From Casuarius casuarius (Eukaryota > Chordata > Aves > Casuariiformes > Casuariidae): a DNA stretch of 64,000 nt. Below the pieces are notes generated by a model. The model ran no database searches and had not been told where the DNA came from. It worked only from the letters and a program-made list of their open reading frames with translations. Position numbers and translations under genes: made by a program. Of the stretch, positions 36,640 through 47,989 are shown piece by piece (positions within the stretch are counted from its first letter, which is position 1; each line of letters opens with the position of its first letter). The stretch covers positions 2,698,021 to 2,762,020 of the forward strand of contig PTFA01000055.1 in NCBI GenBank assembly GCA_003342895.1, read 5' to 3'.

Positions 36640-37500
36640 AGTGGGGAAGAGGAATAAGGTGGGAGAGAAGAAGGAGGAGCAAAAAAGAAGACTTCTAAGC
36701 GGAATAATGTCCTAAATGAGGTGGTAAGACAAGAAGAGGAGGTGGCAGGGAATGACAGAAAAGGTTGTAAAGGAAAAAGAAAAGAAAATATCGTAAGACT
36801 AAGAAGAGGAAAATCTGCTAAAAGTGCAGTATAAAGACAGGCACAGGAGTTGCTGCAGTGGAAATGTTTAGAGAAAATATATTAATGTGTAGTGGAGGTT
36901 TCTGGAAGGGCAAACACAGAACTCTGCTGGGGTTTTTTATGCAGATATTTTCTTAGTTAACAGCATGTTCTGCAGCTGGAACAGGCCACAGTTTGCCTTT
37001 TGCCAGTGGAGTTCCACACCTGGCTTCCAGCAACAGAGCGGAAAGGTGCCCTGGCCTGCCCTGAAGGATGCACTTGATCACCTGCTTGAAAGGGAAGGAG
37101 AGAGAGCAAAAAAGTGTGGCCTTGGAAGGACAGCAGGCAGAAAGGAAGGCATTCGACAAATGGCAGACACAAACCGAAGCACACGTGTCTTTGTTTTAAG
37201 ATCCTGGCCAGAAGGTAAGGATGAAAGGCACGTGGAAAGGTGTTTGACAGTGGCTGAGGTGGAAAAAGAATGCCAAGGATGAACAGCAGAAGAGGGGCAG
37301 AATTGAACAGAGGACAGCAGAATTGGCTGGCTTGAAACCAAAAAGAGAAGAGAGAGCAAATCTGAAAGAAATGCACCTGGGAAATTCATAGTGCTTCTTC
37401 TGCTAAATGCTCAGCACAGTGAGACCATGAGCAAAGAAGAGATGGGTCTAAGGATGAAGGGGAAAAAATAGTGATAGGTGAGCACAGCAAAATGGCTAAG
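36640..37500. repeat. Purine-skewed stretch, discontinuous
   Basis: Long parts of the plus strand are purine-rich: 36640-36830 and 37080-37160, then 37260-37370 and 37430-37510. There is no clear repeating unit. It has several open minus-strand frames (68-139 codons) that reflect the skew. The cause may be an old transcribed or retroposed sequence, which is inference. Confidence 0.45.
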
Positions 37501-37509
37501 TGTAGAGAA

Positions 37510-38065
37510 CTTGGGGATAGATGAAAGGCCAGTACGCTTCTATGCAGAAGAAAGCCAGCATAAATGGGTACAGAGGCAAAATACTCACATGTGTATATCT
37601 GTTTGTGCATCAGGCATACCTTAAGCTCAGGCAACCATCTCTCTGTGCCAGCATCTTTTATTCCTCTTTTCAAGATAAAGGGAGTTGTGCAAGATCAGCA
37701 TGGGCTGATTTCCATATAAGGAGCTGGGAACGTATCTGCGCACTGGCAGCCAAGGAGGTGGGGTTGCCCACGGCGCAGGTGCAATAGCTTTTGGGCACAG
37801 CGCAAAGGTGGTTTCTTCTTCTCACTGTATTTAGCAGTTAAACAGGGAAAGTCTCTGGAGTCTGCTGAATTTGAGGCCAAAACTGAAATTAGCACAGGTT
37901 GCCAAACAGAGTGCATAAGTTGTTAGGAAAAAAAGTCAGCAATCCTTAAACAAACATCTTTCATAAACATAATGCCATTTGGACTGCATTGCTGGGAGCA
38001 TGTGTGTGTGTTACTGTGATTAGCTCACACACTTGCCTTTCAGAGATTCAGAGATATCTGTGTTA
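37510..38065. other. Gene-free unique sequence
   Basis: Nothing can be named. A short TG run (gtgtgtgtg) lies near 38000-38010. Confidence 0.6.
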
Positions 38066-38068
38066 CAT

Positions 38069-38152
38069 GGGCCTGAACTTGAAAGGTGCTAAGCACTCTC
38101 ATCTTGTGGTTGGCAATTCCAGTAGGTACTGAGTCCCCTGCAGGATTGGGCC
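38069..38152. repeat. Archosaur palindromic repeat, both arms present
   Basis: The element opens with gggcctgaacttgaaaggtg (38069-38088), then ctaagcactctc, and closes with aggtactgagtcccctgcag and gattgggcc. The two ends are imperfect reverse complements. This is the shape of the 'gggcctgatcctgcaaggtgctgagcac ... gtgctcagcaccttgcaggatcgggcc' repeat of birds and other reptiles. At about 84 bp it is the most complete copy here. Confidence 0.6.
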
Positions 38153-38159
38153 GCTGTCT

Positions 38160-41100
38160 AGGATTGACCTCATCGGAACTGGAATTACACATTTTAAGAG
38201 GTAAAAACAACACTCCCTTGAAAGGATTGTACCTATATGGTGATTATGTGATGTGAAGTTATTAAGAGTATTCACAAATCATTGTTTTGTTGTATAGGAC
38301 CTTAAATCATAAAGCGGGGCCCCAAAATTTTGAGTAAATTAGGCCATGAAATGCCCTGGCATTTCTAGAATAGCCTGACCCAGTTCCCCACAAACTGACT
38401 GATTTATTCCCTGAGCGCTTGCATGCTCTCAAATAAATACACCTAGATATATAGATAACAGCATAGTCTCTGCTGTTAGATGGCCTTTGAAGCATATAGT
38501 TACCAGGCATACAATTTGAGGTGCAGAAAAATGGCTCCCCTCTGTCAGTTAGTTCTATACTTTATTGATGTATCACATTATATATTACAATGAAATGTAG
38601 TTAGGAGGGTTACTGCAAACAGTCTTTTTTCTTCTATCCTTTGGGACATTTCACTGTTCAGATCAGATTATCAACTATTTGCCAGTCAGTGAGTCTTCTG
38701 TATCATGTGCTGCTGCTGAACCTCATTTCCTCTTTTTTTGGCCACAGCTATGCGTTCTAATTTGGTCACATCAAATTAGTGTAAACTCAGGTCAGCCGAG
38801 GTACCGGTGGCTCTGCATGGCACCATCCTCCAAGCTATGGATTTCTGCATATTGGAAAAGCAGTGCCTTCCCGGCACACTGGGAGCTTTCCGAGGTGGGT
38901 GATCTGAGTGGATTGCTTAAGAGTTATAGGTTCTGGTGAACTAACTCTTTTCCTGAGGTCTTCATTGCACAATCAGATGTGATTAAGGCTTCCATGTTCT
39001 CAAAAGGAAATGAATATTTTGTAGGCTATGTAAATAAGAATTTGGGAACTTAGAAGGCTAGGAGGGAAAGACTACAAAAGAATGTAATTGGGTGAAAGAT
39101 GAAACACTTCAAAAATTGCTTCAAATGTAGGAGAATGAAAGGGGGTGAAATCATTTCAGGTAACAGCAAATTCACTGAAAACTGCAGTATGAGAATGGAG
39201 CAATTTGCAAATTTTGGCTGGATTCAGTGATCCTCTTCATTTAGAAAAAAAGAAGGGAATTTTTAAAAAGTTAAAATCTTTCACATTGAAGATGTTGAAT
39301 TGCTGTGATTCATTCTGAAAAAAAAAAAAAAAAGCCCTGCTTTTCCAAGTTATCGTAACTCTGTTTTCATACCTTTTATTTGGTAAAGCTCTTTTCCTTT
39401 TAAAATAGACCTAAACTTGAAGAAAAAGATCAACGAAAACATCTAACTTGAAACTAAATGGAACATTTTGGGTGAAAGGAAACCAAGCATTTTGTGGAGA
39501 TTTTTTTTTTTTTGAGAAAAGTGAAAAATTCCATTTCAGTTTGACGTATCTTACATCTATTTCTCTTCATTTATGAGTATGATCGTAAAGCCAAAAACTC
39601 ATTATGCGCTTAACTCTAATGTGTTATTACAGTGATCTCCAATTCCTTCTCAGGAATAGCCTACATAAAAGATGAATCTGCTGTGTGAAACCCCATGACT
39701 ACTGGGAAGTTTGCTCAGTACCTAGGTATTTAGCATACCTTATTATCGTTGGCAGACCTGGTGCACATTGTTTTGCCAATAAAGGTATTGAAAACAGAGA
39801 GAAGGCAACTTGGCCAATGATTTGATAACTGAAACTAATCGCTAAGACTTGGGCCCAGTAAAGTGGGATATGGGAAAGCTTCCCATCAACACTAATACTT
39901 AAAAAAATGTTTATTTCTATGTTTTTTTAACAAACTATATTTGAAATATAGCTTCATTTCTTAACATTTTGAGAATGTGTGCAGTGTTTACAATCTTTCA
40001 GCAAGTCATTTCTTACATGCCACTTTACAAACATATTGAAAAGCCTATTCATCCTTCTATACCCTTTGTAAGTCAATGGTGTATAAGAACACAACATGTA
40101 ATTTGGACAAGGATTCGGCCTGTTACATGCTTTCTGTTTGTGCTGCAGAGGTAGTTTAGACGCAGTAACAGCTCCCTTCTTAAAACAGTCCGTAACACAT
40201 TGGATAGAAAGATCAAGGAGGAGGAGCTGAAGCATTTTCTTCAACATCTTCATAATAACTATCATTGTACTGCTCCAAGTTTAATGAGCTTTAATAGTAT
40301 CACTTGGAGGAAGGGTGTTTCCTCCCTCCACAGAAACTGCCTTGTGAATCTGTACAGAAGTGTCCCATTCTTCCTCCAGTGAACTAAGGCACTGGTTAAG
40401 ATTGGTTTCAGTGGCGCATTTCAGGAATGAAATATGCACATTTTTATGTTGCTGAACACACTGGGAAGACTTCGCTGGAAGAACTCTGCGATGATATTTC
40501 TGTGGCTATGCATGAAAATCTTATTAAAATGGATTTTATTTATTAACTCCTATTTTGAAATAGAGGAGATTTAGGACCAACAAAATCATTTAAAAAATGA
40601 TGGAGGAAGGGAGTACTTATCCTCTTAGTTAGGCTGATACTGCCTTTAATTGTGGTTATATGGTAGATAATATAATTGTGGGGCAATATCCATGATATAG
40701 TAATGGGTACACTAAAACTGCATTTAAATGAATGTCTAATTCATCAGAAATATTAATGAGAGGAGTCAGAGAAAGTGTATTGAAAGCAAAAGAAATCTTC
40801 AAAGGGAAGTGGGAGTTTGAAGCATGTGAGATGTGGCTGAATGATTACAGTCAGTCAAATTAAAGCAAGAATTTGGAAGTGCATATAAATAGCTCCCTAG
40901 ATTGGGAGGGCATACTAGAAGGGCCTGTTGACATTTCTTATAATGGAAGTCATGCCTAAGAAATGGAAGGACAACCAATTGTAAATGGAGGAATGGGAAA
41001 TTGTCTTTTTCCATAGTATTATCCTATGAAATTCACTGCTGGAGGATATTATTGTGGTCAAGAGCTAGCAGAAATTTAGTATTCCCTATTCAGATAGGAA

Positions 41101-42105
41101 AAAAATATATCGAGAAAGGTAAACTATCTATCGTGATATAAATCATCACCTAACAAATACAGAGGGTGGTTAGTAGACATACTATTTGTTTTTAAGGTTT
41201 CTTGCTTCTTCCTCTGAAGTATTTACACCTAGCCACTCTCAGAGGCAGGATGTCGGACATGAAAGGACATCCGACAAACTCTTTGTCAGCTCCTACTTCC
41301 CTCTCCTCTGGAAAGAGTCAGTGCACACAGAACGCTTGGGTGGGGAAAAAGAGCCAAGATAACTTAGAAAATGTTGGCCTGCTATGCGTGTGGGATATAA
41401 ATATTCCCTCATCATGGCTGCAGGTTTGGAAGGCCTCAGACTGACTGGAGACATCATGTTGTCACATGCCAGCCCATTGAAAAACAACTGTGAAGTTGCC
41501 ACAGAACAAATCACTATTCATGAGGCAAAACTCTAAAACAAAGCCTGTCCTTCAAGTACTCGTGGCCCAATAGGATGCAGCACAGTTTAGGACACTGGGG
41601 CATCAGCTGCGCAGTCGGAGGGCTTCGATGGCTTATTGCCAGGAGCCCTAGGGCTGTGTCTCATTTGCATGTGTGGGGTAGGATTTTAAGCAGAGTTCAG
41701 TGCACACAGTCAGAGTCCTGTAAGTAAACACAGCAGTTCCTAAAACCCATAGAGAGAAAGGGTACGCACTGCGGTTTGAGAAGTAGGAGAACAAGATGTT
41801 CAAAGGAGAGATGGGCACTCACTGTCTGAAACTATGTCCAGCTTTATTTCTGACACGATGCACAGAGGTTTCAAACTGCTAAGTGATTATGTTCCTTGGA
41901 CTTGTTCAGACCTGTAATAGGAAATGTCTGCTCATAAATCTATAAGTACATCTAAAGAGCCTCATACAAACAGCAGTCCTCAAGTATAACTGAGGATATC
42001 TGTCACCAGACAGGCAACTACACAAATTCAGCATGCTTTCTTGACAAAGTTTGGACTACAGCACTGTTATTTAATAAATTCCACCTCAGCTTTCATCTCA
42101 GCTTC
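38160..42105. other. Gene-free AT-rich sequence
   Basis: No gene is supported. Homopolymer runs lie at 39318-39333 (A16) and 39501-39513 (T13), and the 39.0-39.5 kb part is A-rich overall. The 103-codon minus-strand frame at 39954-40265 has no recognisable domain. Confidence 0.65.
39318..39333. repeat. Poly-A run (A16)
   Basis: Sixteen consecutive A lie on the plus strand in a generally A-rich stretch. I see no retroposed sequence just upstream. Confidence 0.85.
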
Positions 42106-42108
42106 TTC

Positions 42109-42129
42109 TAGGGTCTTTTCAAGACCCTA
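42109..42129. repeat. Perfect hairpin, 9-bp stem and 3-nt loop
   Basis: tagggtctt (42109-42117) and aagacccta (42121-42129) are perfect reverse complements around TTC. It could be a chance palindrome. No poly-T follows directly and no gene ends here, so there is no reason to call a terminator. Confidence 0.85.
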
Positions 42130-43475
42130 AGAATGGTCAGGGTTTGGAACTCCTCACATCTTTCCCTTCTCAAAGCCAGGGCAGCAAACAAGAGAAGAGG
42201 GGCGACTCTTCCCTTCTCAGGGTGGGAAAGCTCATACAGAGCCATGCTCTGGGTTGTCCTACCCACTCCTCCTGCAACTGGACAACAAAGAGCAGGCATG
42301 TTCAAACAATCCTGACTGCCAAGTAAAAAACCCCCCTCATGACTTCCCGTTGCCGATTGGGAACCATTTGGGCTTTCTTCTGCACAAAGTAGCCGAACCC
42401 TCCTAGCCTGGGGCTAGAGCGTCACTGAAGCAATGTTAATGAGACATCAGGCATGCTACTTCTACCAGCTGCTCACATGCAAGGCATCACGAAGATGGCA
42501 ACAGGCATAGGAATGCTAATAGCAGGAATCCGGTTTACAGAAGCAGTCCTTTAGCATCCCAAATTCTGCCCATTCATAAGCTGAAGTAGAAGGATTCCTT
42601 CAGCAGACATCTGGAAGTGTGGGTTCAATGTTATTGCTGAGAGAGCACAGAGGATCCCAACTACAGTTCCCTGGCCCAGCACTCTGCCTCATATGAGACT
42701 TGGCATATACTGAGGAATTAGCATTCCCTGCAGGGAAATCATCATATTCCCATGGGAGGATTACAGACACACAATGAAAAGGTTACTCAGGGCTAAAGGA
42801 TGTTGTCTAGATTTCCTTGGAGTAACCTGGTCAAAAATATTCCCAAATCAAAAACTGCCAGACTAACTATTGGGCATAGAAAGAGGGGTTAGCATGTATA
42901 TTGCTGCAGTAAAGGATCAAATGGTTGTCTTCAATAATTAAACACACTAGAAATATTTAGACAGAGATATCCTAGGATCAGACATACTAGTGGAGGATCT
43001 TGGAGCAGCGGTGGGTTTCTTCTCAGCTGTCTAGCTGCAGAAGACTAGATACTGAAAAGACTGATGTTCTTGCAGTGGGTGGATTAAGGAAACTATCTGT
43101 TGCCTGATACATTCAGCTGCTTGCATATCTGAGTCTGAAGTGTGACAATGCCCAGTGCTTTCCTTGAGATCTCCTACACTCTTCTGATTTTATTTCTTAT
43201 GCTTCTCTGATGGAAGAGACAGGAGTACATTGGGATTGGAACTGCCCTTGCATACCTGAGCACTTGTGCTCACCCTCAGCCCCCAGGAAGCCGGGAGCAC
43301 TCGTGTTCAGCAACATTCCTCACTGGGATGACGTCTGTGAGTGCTTTGGGCATCAGCAACCTGTTGGGTAATTGCAGCCTCTGCTGTGCCATCTCCTAGT
43401 TTCCCTGTGCTAATCAACAGGTCTGAAAAGAACTCGAACAGTTGAAAAGCTGCTATCTTACAAGAAAGATAAAAG

Positions 43476-43503
43476 GCTATTTCATTCTCGCTATTTCATT
43501 CTC
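43476..43503. repeat. Perfect 14-bp tandem duplication
   Basis: gctatttcattctc occurs twice in direct succession (43476-43489 and 43490-43503) with no mismatch, a recent slippage or repair product. Confidence 0.95.
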
Positions 43504-45168
43504 AATCCTGAAATTACAGATTTAGTTAATTCGGATTCAGAATCCACTAAGCTTGTAGGATCAGAATCACTCCTAACATTCATCAGTGCCAATAGACCAG
43601 CTCTTCTCACATACTGAGATCCTGAGAGATATAATGTACTATTTAAAACCCAGTGCTTCATGTAACTGCATGGTTCTACAAGAAACTCACTCAGGGACCA
43701 TATTATCTTTCCCATTCCTCCGAAGTTGAATACCTAAAGTGAACTGCATTGCCGTTATGAACAAGGGTCATGAATGCATTGTTTCCTCGTATTTTTTTTC
43801 CAGGGAAAGATACTAATAACAGGAACTAACTGATCTGATTATCTAGATCAAACTTAAGGTGACATGAAGTCATTCACTAAAACCTGGAAGAGCAACACCT
43901 GAAGCAAAGCTGCAACCCCTGACATTCGAACCCATTGAGTCTGCATTGTATAGCTGGTTACTGAGCCCTCATTTCTACTCTAACAGAGGCACATGCTTTT
44001 CATGTACTTCAGTTTTTCTTGTTACCTGGAAAAAGTGTTACTTGTGAGATGACATATAACCAGCAATTTAGTCTTACCAGAGAGAAGACAAATGACTGCT
44101 GCATCTTAGCATCAGATAATTAGGTACTGTGGATTTGCTTTGGGATAGTTATTGATTTGTTGCTCCAGTTCAGAACAGTTTTTGACCTGCAGCAACCAAT
44201 GTATTATTTCATTCAAGGTCTAAACATGAATAAATATGGTAATTTGTTACTTCTGAAGGAAGGTTGCTGGACATCAATCTAAAAGACAATGTAAGTGCTA
44301 TCATTCCCTTGACTGTCATAGCTTCTCATTCCCATTGGTGGTCCATGCTAGCTCCACTTGAAAACAGAACAGATTTTCTTGACCGAATATAATTTATGAT
44401 CTAGCTATACTCATTTTAAGCTTGCTTGGCTTCCTTCAGTGCAGAGCTGCTTGCCATTACTGTCACATACAACTGCTTCTTTCCTAAGTGGGTTAACTTG
44501 CAAGATTTTATGGAGATTTTTTTTTCTTACATAATTTAAAAATGCTGAAAAATTAAATAGATTAAGGCTAAAAACAGGACATGGAAATCTCAGAGAGTAT
44601 TCCAGTGCAGGGAAAGCACTGGGGGAAGCTCCAAAACACTGTAGGAGTGTCACAGCTAGAGCAGAAGCTGAAGAAGCACTTGAGCTGTGCAGGAGTGGAG
44701 GGGAGTCTCAGCTGGCTGGAAGAGCAGGGCAGCAGTCTGAGGAAGAAAGGCTGCAGTGCAGAAAAGACCTAGAAAAGCAAGAAAACATTCTGAAGTAGCA
44801 CTGAAGGAGAGCAGAGCTTCCTGGAAGAGGATTGGAGGACATACAGAAGATGCAACCTCCTCTTCAGTAAGCTAGATAGGAGGAATTTCTGGAGTGTCTC
44901 CCAGCAGAGCATGCTCTCCTGTCCCTTACTAGCTCTCAGAGCTCTTCTCCGAGCTACCTTCACCTCTTCAATACCACTCTTGGAGTATGGCTATTCAAAG
45001 AAGGCTTAACACTCCAAGAAGAGCTGCACTAATACAAAATACAGACAGAAGCGCCGTCTGACTTACGGCAGTGGATGGCAGTTTGGCACCTCCTCCCACG
45101 ACCTTCTCCAGCCCCACACAACCAGTCTAGGGATGGCATATTCTCCCCGCACAGCTGAGAGGGAACTG

Positions 45169-45188
45169 AGGCCTCCAAGTGGAGGCCT
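45169..45188. repeat. Perfect hairpin, 8-bp stem and 4-nt loop
   Basis: aggcctcc (45169-45176) and ggaggcct (45181-45188) pair perfectly around AAGT. It lies just left of the long CR1 copy. No function is visible. Confidence 0.85.
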
Positions 45189-45229
45189 TGTTCTGCAGGG
45201 AGGTTGCCGATTTTGCTCTGCCCCCAGGC

Positions 45230-46845
45230 TTTGACCTTGACTACAAAACAATTAGAACCTCTTGCTCTAATTTGAGATTTCCTGTGTAGCTGATTATCCA
45301 CCATAATTTCCTGGTCCTTTATCAAGCGATTGCTTTCCTGTCTTGTAAGCCTGGCTTGCATTTGTGCCCAGATGCATGGTCTTATATTTGGCTTTTTTGA
45401 AATGCACATTGCTTGCCCACTGCCTACACTGCAGAGCCCTCCAGAGCACTCTGTATCAGCAACCCGTCTTCTTCCACTTCCTAATCCTCATGTCATTGCA
45501 AATAGAATTTGCAACGATATAACGTTTTTTTTCCAAGCCATTGATCAAACTACAAAATGTCATAGTCCCCAGTGGAAGTACACTTACTTGGTAAAGCCTC
45601 ACACAGAATTACATTTGAGACATATTAACTAGAATATTGAATCCGTTTAATGCATTGATGTACTATTAATGCATTATTAAAAGTATCATAGAACCAAATT
45701 AAATGCCTTTTTATCTTAACACTTCTACCATGAGCACTCAGCATACTATCTTGAAAAAATAGCAGCCTACTTTGGGAAGACTGATTTACCACAAATCTGT
45801 GTTTCTGGTCTTAAAATATGTTGCTGTGTCTCTAATTTTTAGTAACTAAAACCTGTATCAACTATTCCATTATTTTTCCTAAGATCAAGATCAGGGTAAG
45901 CCCTAGACTTATTTTGTTGTTTTCTCCTTTTAAGTATTGGATCAGCGTTAACTGCCTGAGTCCTGTGGAATATCTCCAGGGTTCCAGAATGTATTAAAAA
46001 TCAGCAGCATTGATCCACAACCCTTTATCAGTGTTCCCATATAGGTTATCTTGATTTCATGACTTACTAATGACTTAATAGCTTTTGTTTTATATTATCC
46101 TTTATTATCTTTGGAATGAGGAATTTCACTGTTGTTATCAGGAATGAATAATGTTTTACAATATATATGGACCAGTTGTGAGATTCCTTCATAATTATTG
46201 ATAATTCTTCCTTTTCAATCCAGTATTTTGTCAGTTACTTCTGATCCTGAACATCTGCTGCTACCTACATTATATTCGTTGTTGTGTCTTTTTCCTTCCT
46301 CTATTAGTTTTCTACATCTGGCTTCCTACTCATATTCATTGTTATGAATTTGTTTGATAACAACCTGTTTCTTTTTAATTTTACATTTTCATTTTTATTG
46401 CTCTTTCGCTTTACTTTTATCAAGCTGTCTTTAAATTTCTGGTTTGATTTTAGCTTTTAAGCTACATAGGTTCTTAAGTAACTCTCAGTTGTTAGCCACA
46501 GTTTCCTATTTCTATTTTTCTTTCTGACTGATTTGACTTACAATTACTTTCAATTTTGAGAAATAGTCCCTTGTAAATGACCAAAATAGGTAGACTATAT
46601 ATTTTTGGGTTTATATATAAAAATATTATATTCATATAATTTGTTTACATGTAGTATAACAAAGTCATGTATCTTGATCGCTTTTGTCTAAACAAATGCT
46701 AACTTTTAGTTTTGTAATTAATTCTTCATCTGATAATATGAGAGGTCTAATACAGAATTCCCAGGGTTGAATATAACCTCTTTTGAGGCATTCTTAAAAT
46801 TCCAAGGACATTGAAACACTGACAGCATGAGACCACCAAAAAGTC
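45230..46845 (-). mobile_element. CR1 LINE, long internal fragment of ORF2
   Basis: Over about 1.6 kb the plus strand follows the antisense of an amniote CR1/L3-type element. Landmarks are ttgcatttgtgcccagatgc (45356-45375), ctctgtatcagcaacccgtc (45450-45469) and gccattgatcaaactacaaa (45537-45556). Further right are tattggatcagcgttaactg (45936-45955), attattgataattcttcctt (46193-46212) and aggtctaatacagaattccc (46744-46763). The segments correspond to ORF2 running from reverse transcriptase back towards the endonuclease. Many stops and indels make it non-functional. The true CR1 3' end is not recognisable at the left edge, so this is an internal fragment or is badly decayed there. Confidence 0.85.
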
Positions 46846-46982
46846 AACGAAAGTTCACAGATCTATACTACATGGGCTGAATGAAAATTTTATCATAGTC
46901 ATTCTCCTTTTTAAGTGGAATTTGATCAGTTGTGGAAATTATCTTGCTTGGAAAAGCTAGCCGACATATATTTAAAGTTTAT

Positions 46983-47035
46983 CACATGCTTAAGAACTTT
47001 ACAGAATAGGGTTGAATTTAAGCACATCTTTAAAT
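46983..47035. repeat. Archosaur low-copy repeat fragment
   Basis: cacatgcttaagaactttac (46983-47002), then agaatagggttgaatttaag and cacatctttaaa, follows the repeat 'catgcttaagtgctttgctggatcggggcc ... cttaagcacatgcttaa'. The two halves are inverted relative to each other, as in the family. Confidence 0.55.
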
Positions 47036-47039
47036 GATT

Positions 47040-47885
47040 TCCAACTGCCTCTAGCACCAAACTGAAAACAAGTCACAAAAATACAAAACCAGCGATCGCT
47101 GCTAGCAGATATTACTCATATGTTTAAAATGAAGCATCTATTTAATGTCAGTTACATTGTGATAGGTGACACCGTGGATGCTCAGCCTATAACCTGTTAT
47201 ACACTACAGCACCACATCCATGGTAAATTAGGAGGTCAAATATATCTACATTTCACACGATTCACATCTGTGAACTTTCAGATAAAATCTTCATGGCTTG
47301 TTCTCCGCAGCCTCGATCCAGCAAAATACTTAAGGATCTTCAGAAATGAGAGCAAGTAAATGATCCTATTAAATCACAGTGCTATTGCTGTGTTTAAAGG
47401 CGTTACTGATTTAGGACTATAAATAGCGGAGTTAGAGAGCAATACCATGAGTACTAACCACCCAAACTTCCATCATTAAAACCTGCCATCACTCTTTCTG
47501 AATTAGCATCTGTCAGAGCTCATCAGTATCCTGGCTAGCACATCTACAACTGCTTAGGAGCCTTTTATTTGAAAGTTATTCCCTGAAAACGTGACTGCTA
47601 AAATCAAAAATAGCAGCAAATCAAAATATCAGCTGCATCAGTAAATGCTTTTTGGATCCCAGAATGAGTTTCTGGACAAAGAGAAAGAAAGAGAGAGCAC
47701 ATGTACAAGCCCCTGCTGCAGAATCACAGGTATTACGGATATTCTGATATTCAGAGCTTCACTCCACCTGGACAGTGAAAACCCTCCTGCTGTGAGTGAT
47801 TTACTGCCTAGGGCAAAACTTCTCTTTCTATCCCAATGAATATTTAATTACTTACACAGTGTGAATCAACTTCAACAGAACAAAG
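47040..47885. other. Gene-free AT-rich sequence
   Basis: I see nothing that I can name. The open frames of 64-79 codons have no recognisable products. Confidence 0.6.
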
Positions 47886-47889
47886 TCTC

Positions 47890-47985
47890 TTCTAAACCAA
47901 TTCCCAGTATGAATCAGATAGAGCAAGGATTTGAACCTGTGTCTCCAGCACCCTAAACGGGTGCTTTGAGGAGGAAGTGAGTTAC
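47890..47985 (-). repeat. tRNA-derived SINE remnant (MIR-related)
   Basis: On the minus strand an intact B box GGTTCAAATCC (plus-strand 47927-47937) is preceded by an A-box-like head and followed by ttgctctatctgattcat. This matches the head of amniote tRNA-derived SINEs ('...tgctctgcctgattca...'). It is a fossil copy, with no evidence of a functional tRNA gene: no acceptor stem can be paired. Confidence 0.6.
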
Positions 47986-47989
47986 TGTA

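Larger units (their letters stand above)
42130..45225. other. Gene-free unique sequence
   Basis: No gene is supported. It contains a perfect 14-bp tandem duplication at 43476-43503 and a B-box-like word on the minus strand at 43924-43934. The 44.58-45.0 kb part is purine-rich and carries a 63-codon plus-strand frame without a known product. Confidence 0.6.

Noticed and set aside
36068..36682. Minus-strand open frame of 204 codons
   Set aside because: It overlaps plus-strand frames of 118 and 134 codons in a GC-rich and purine-skewed stretch. No domain, signal peptide or splice pattern is recognisable.
42109..42129. Hairpin resembling a bacterial terminator
   Set aside because: The window is vertebrate, no gene ends here, and no T-run follows. 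It is kept only as a palindrome.
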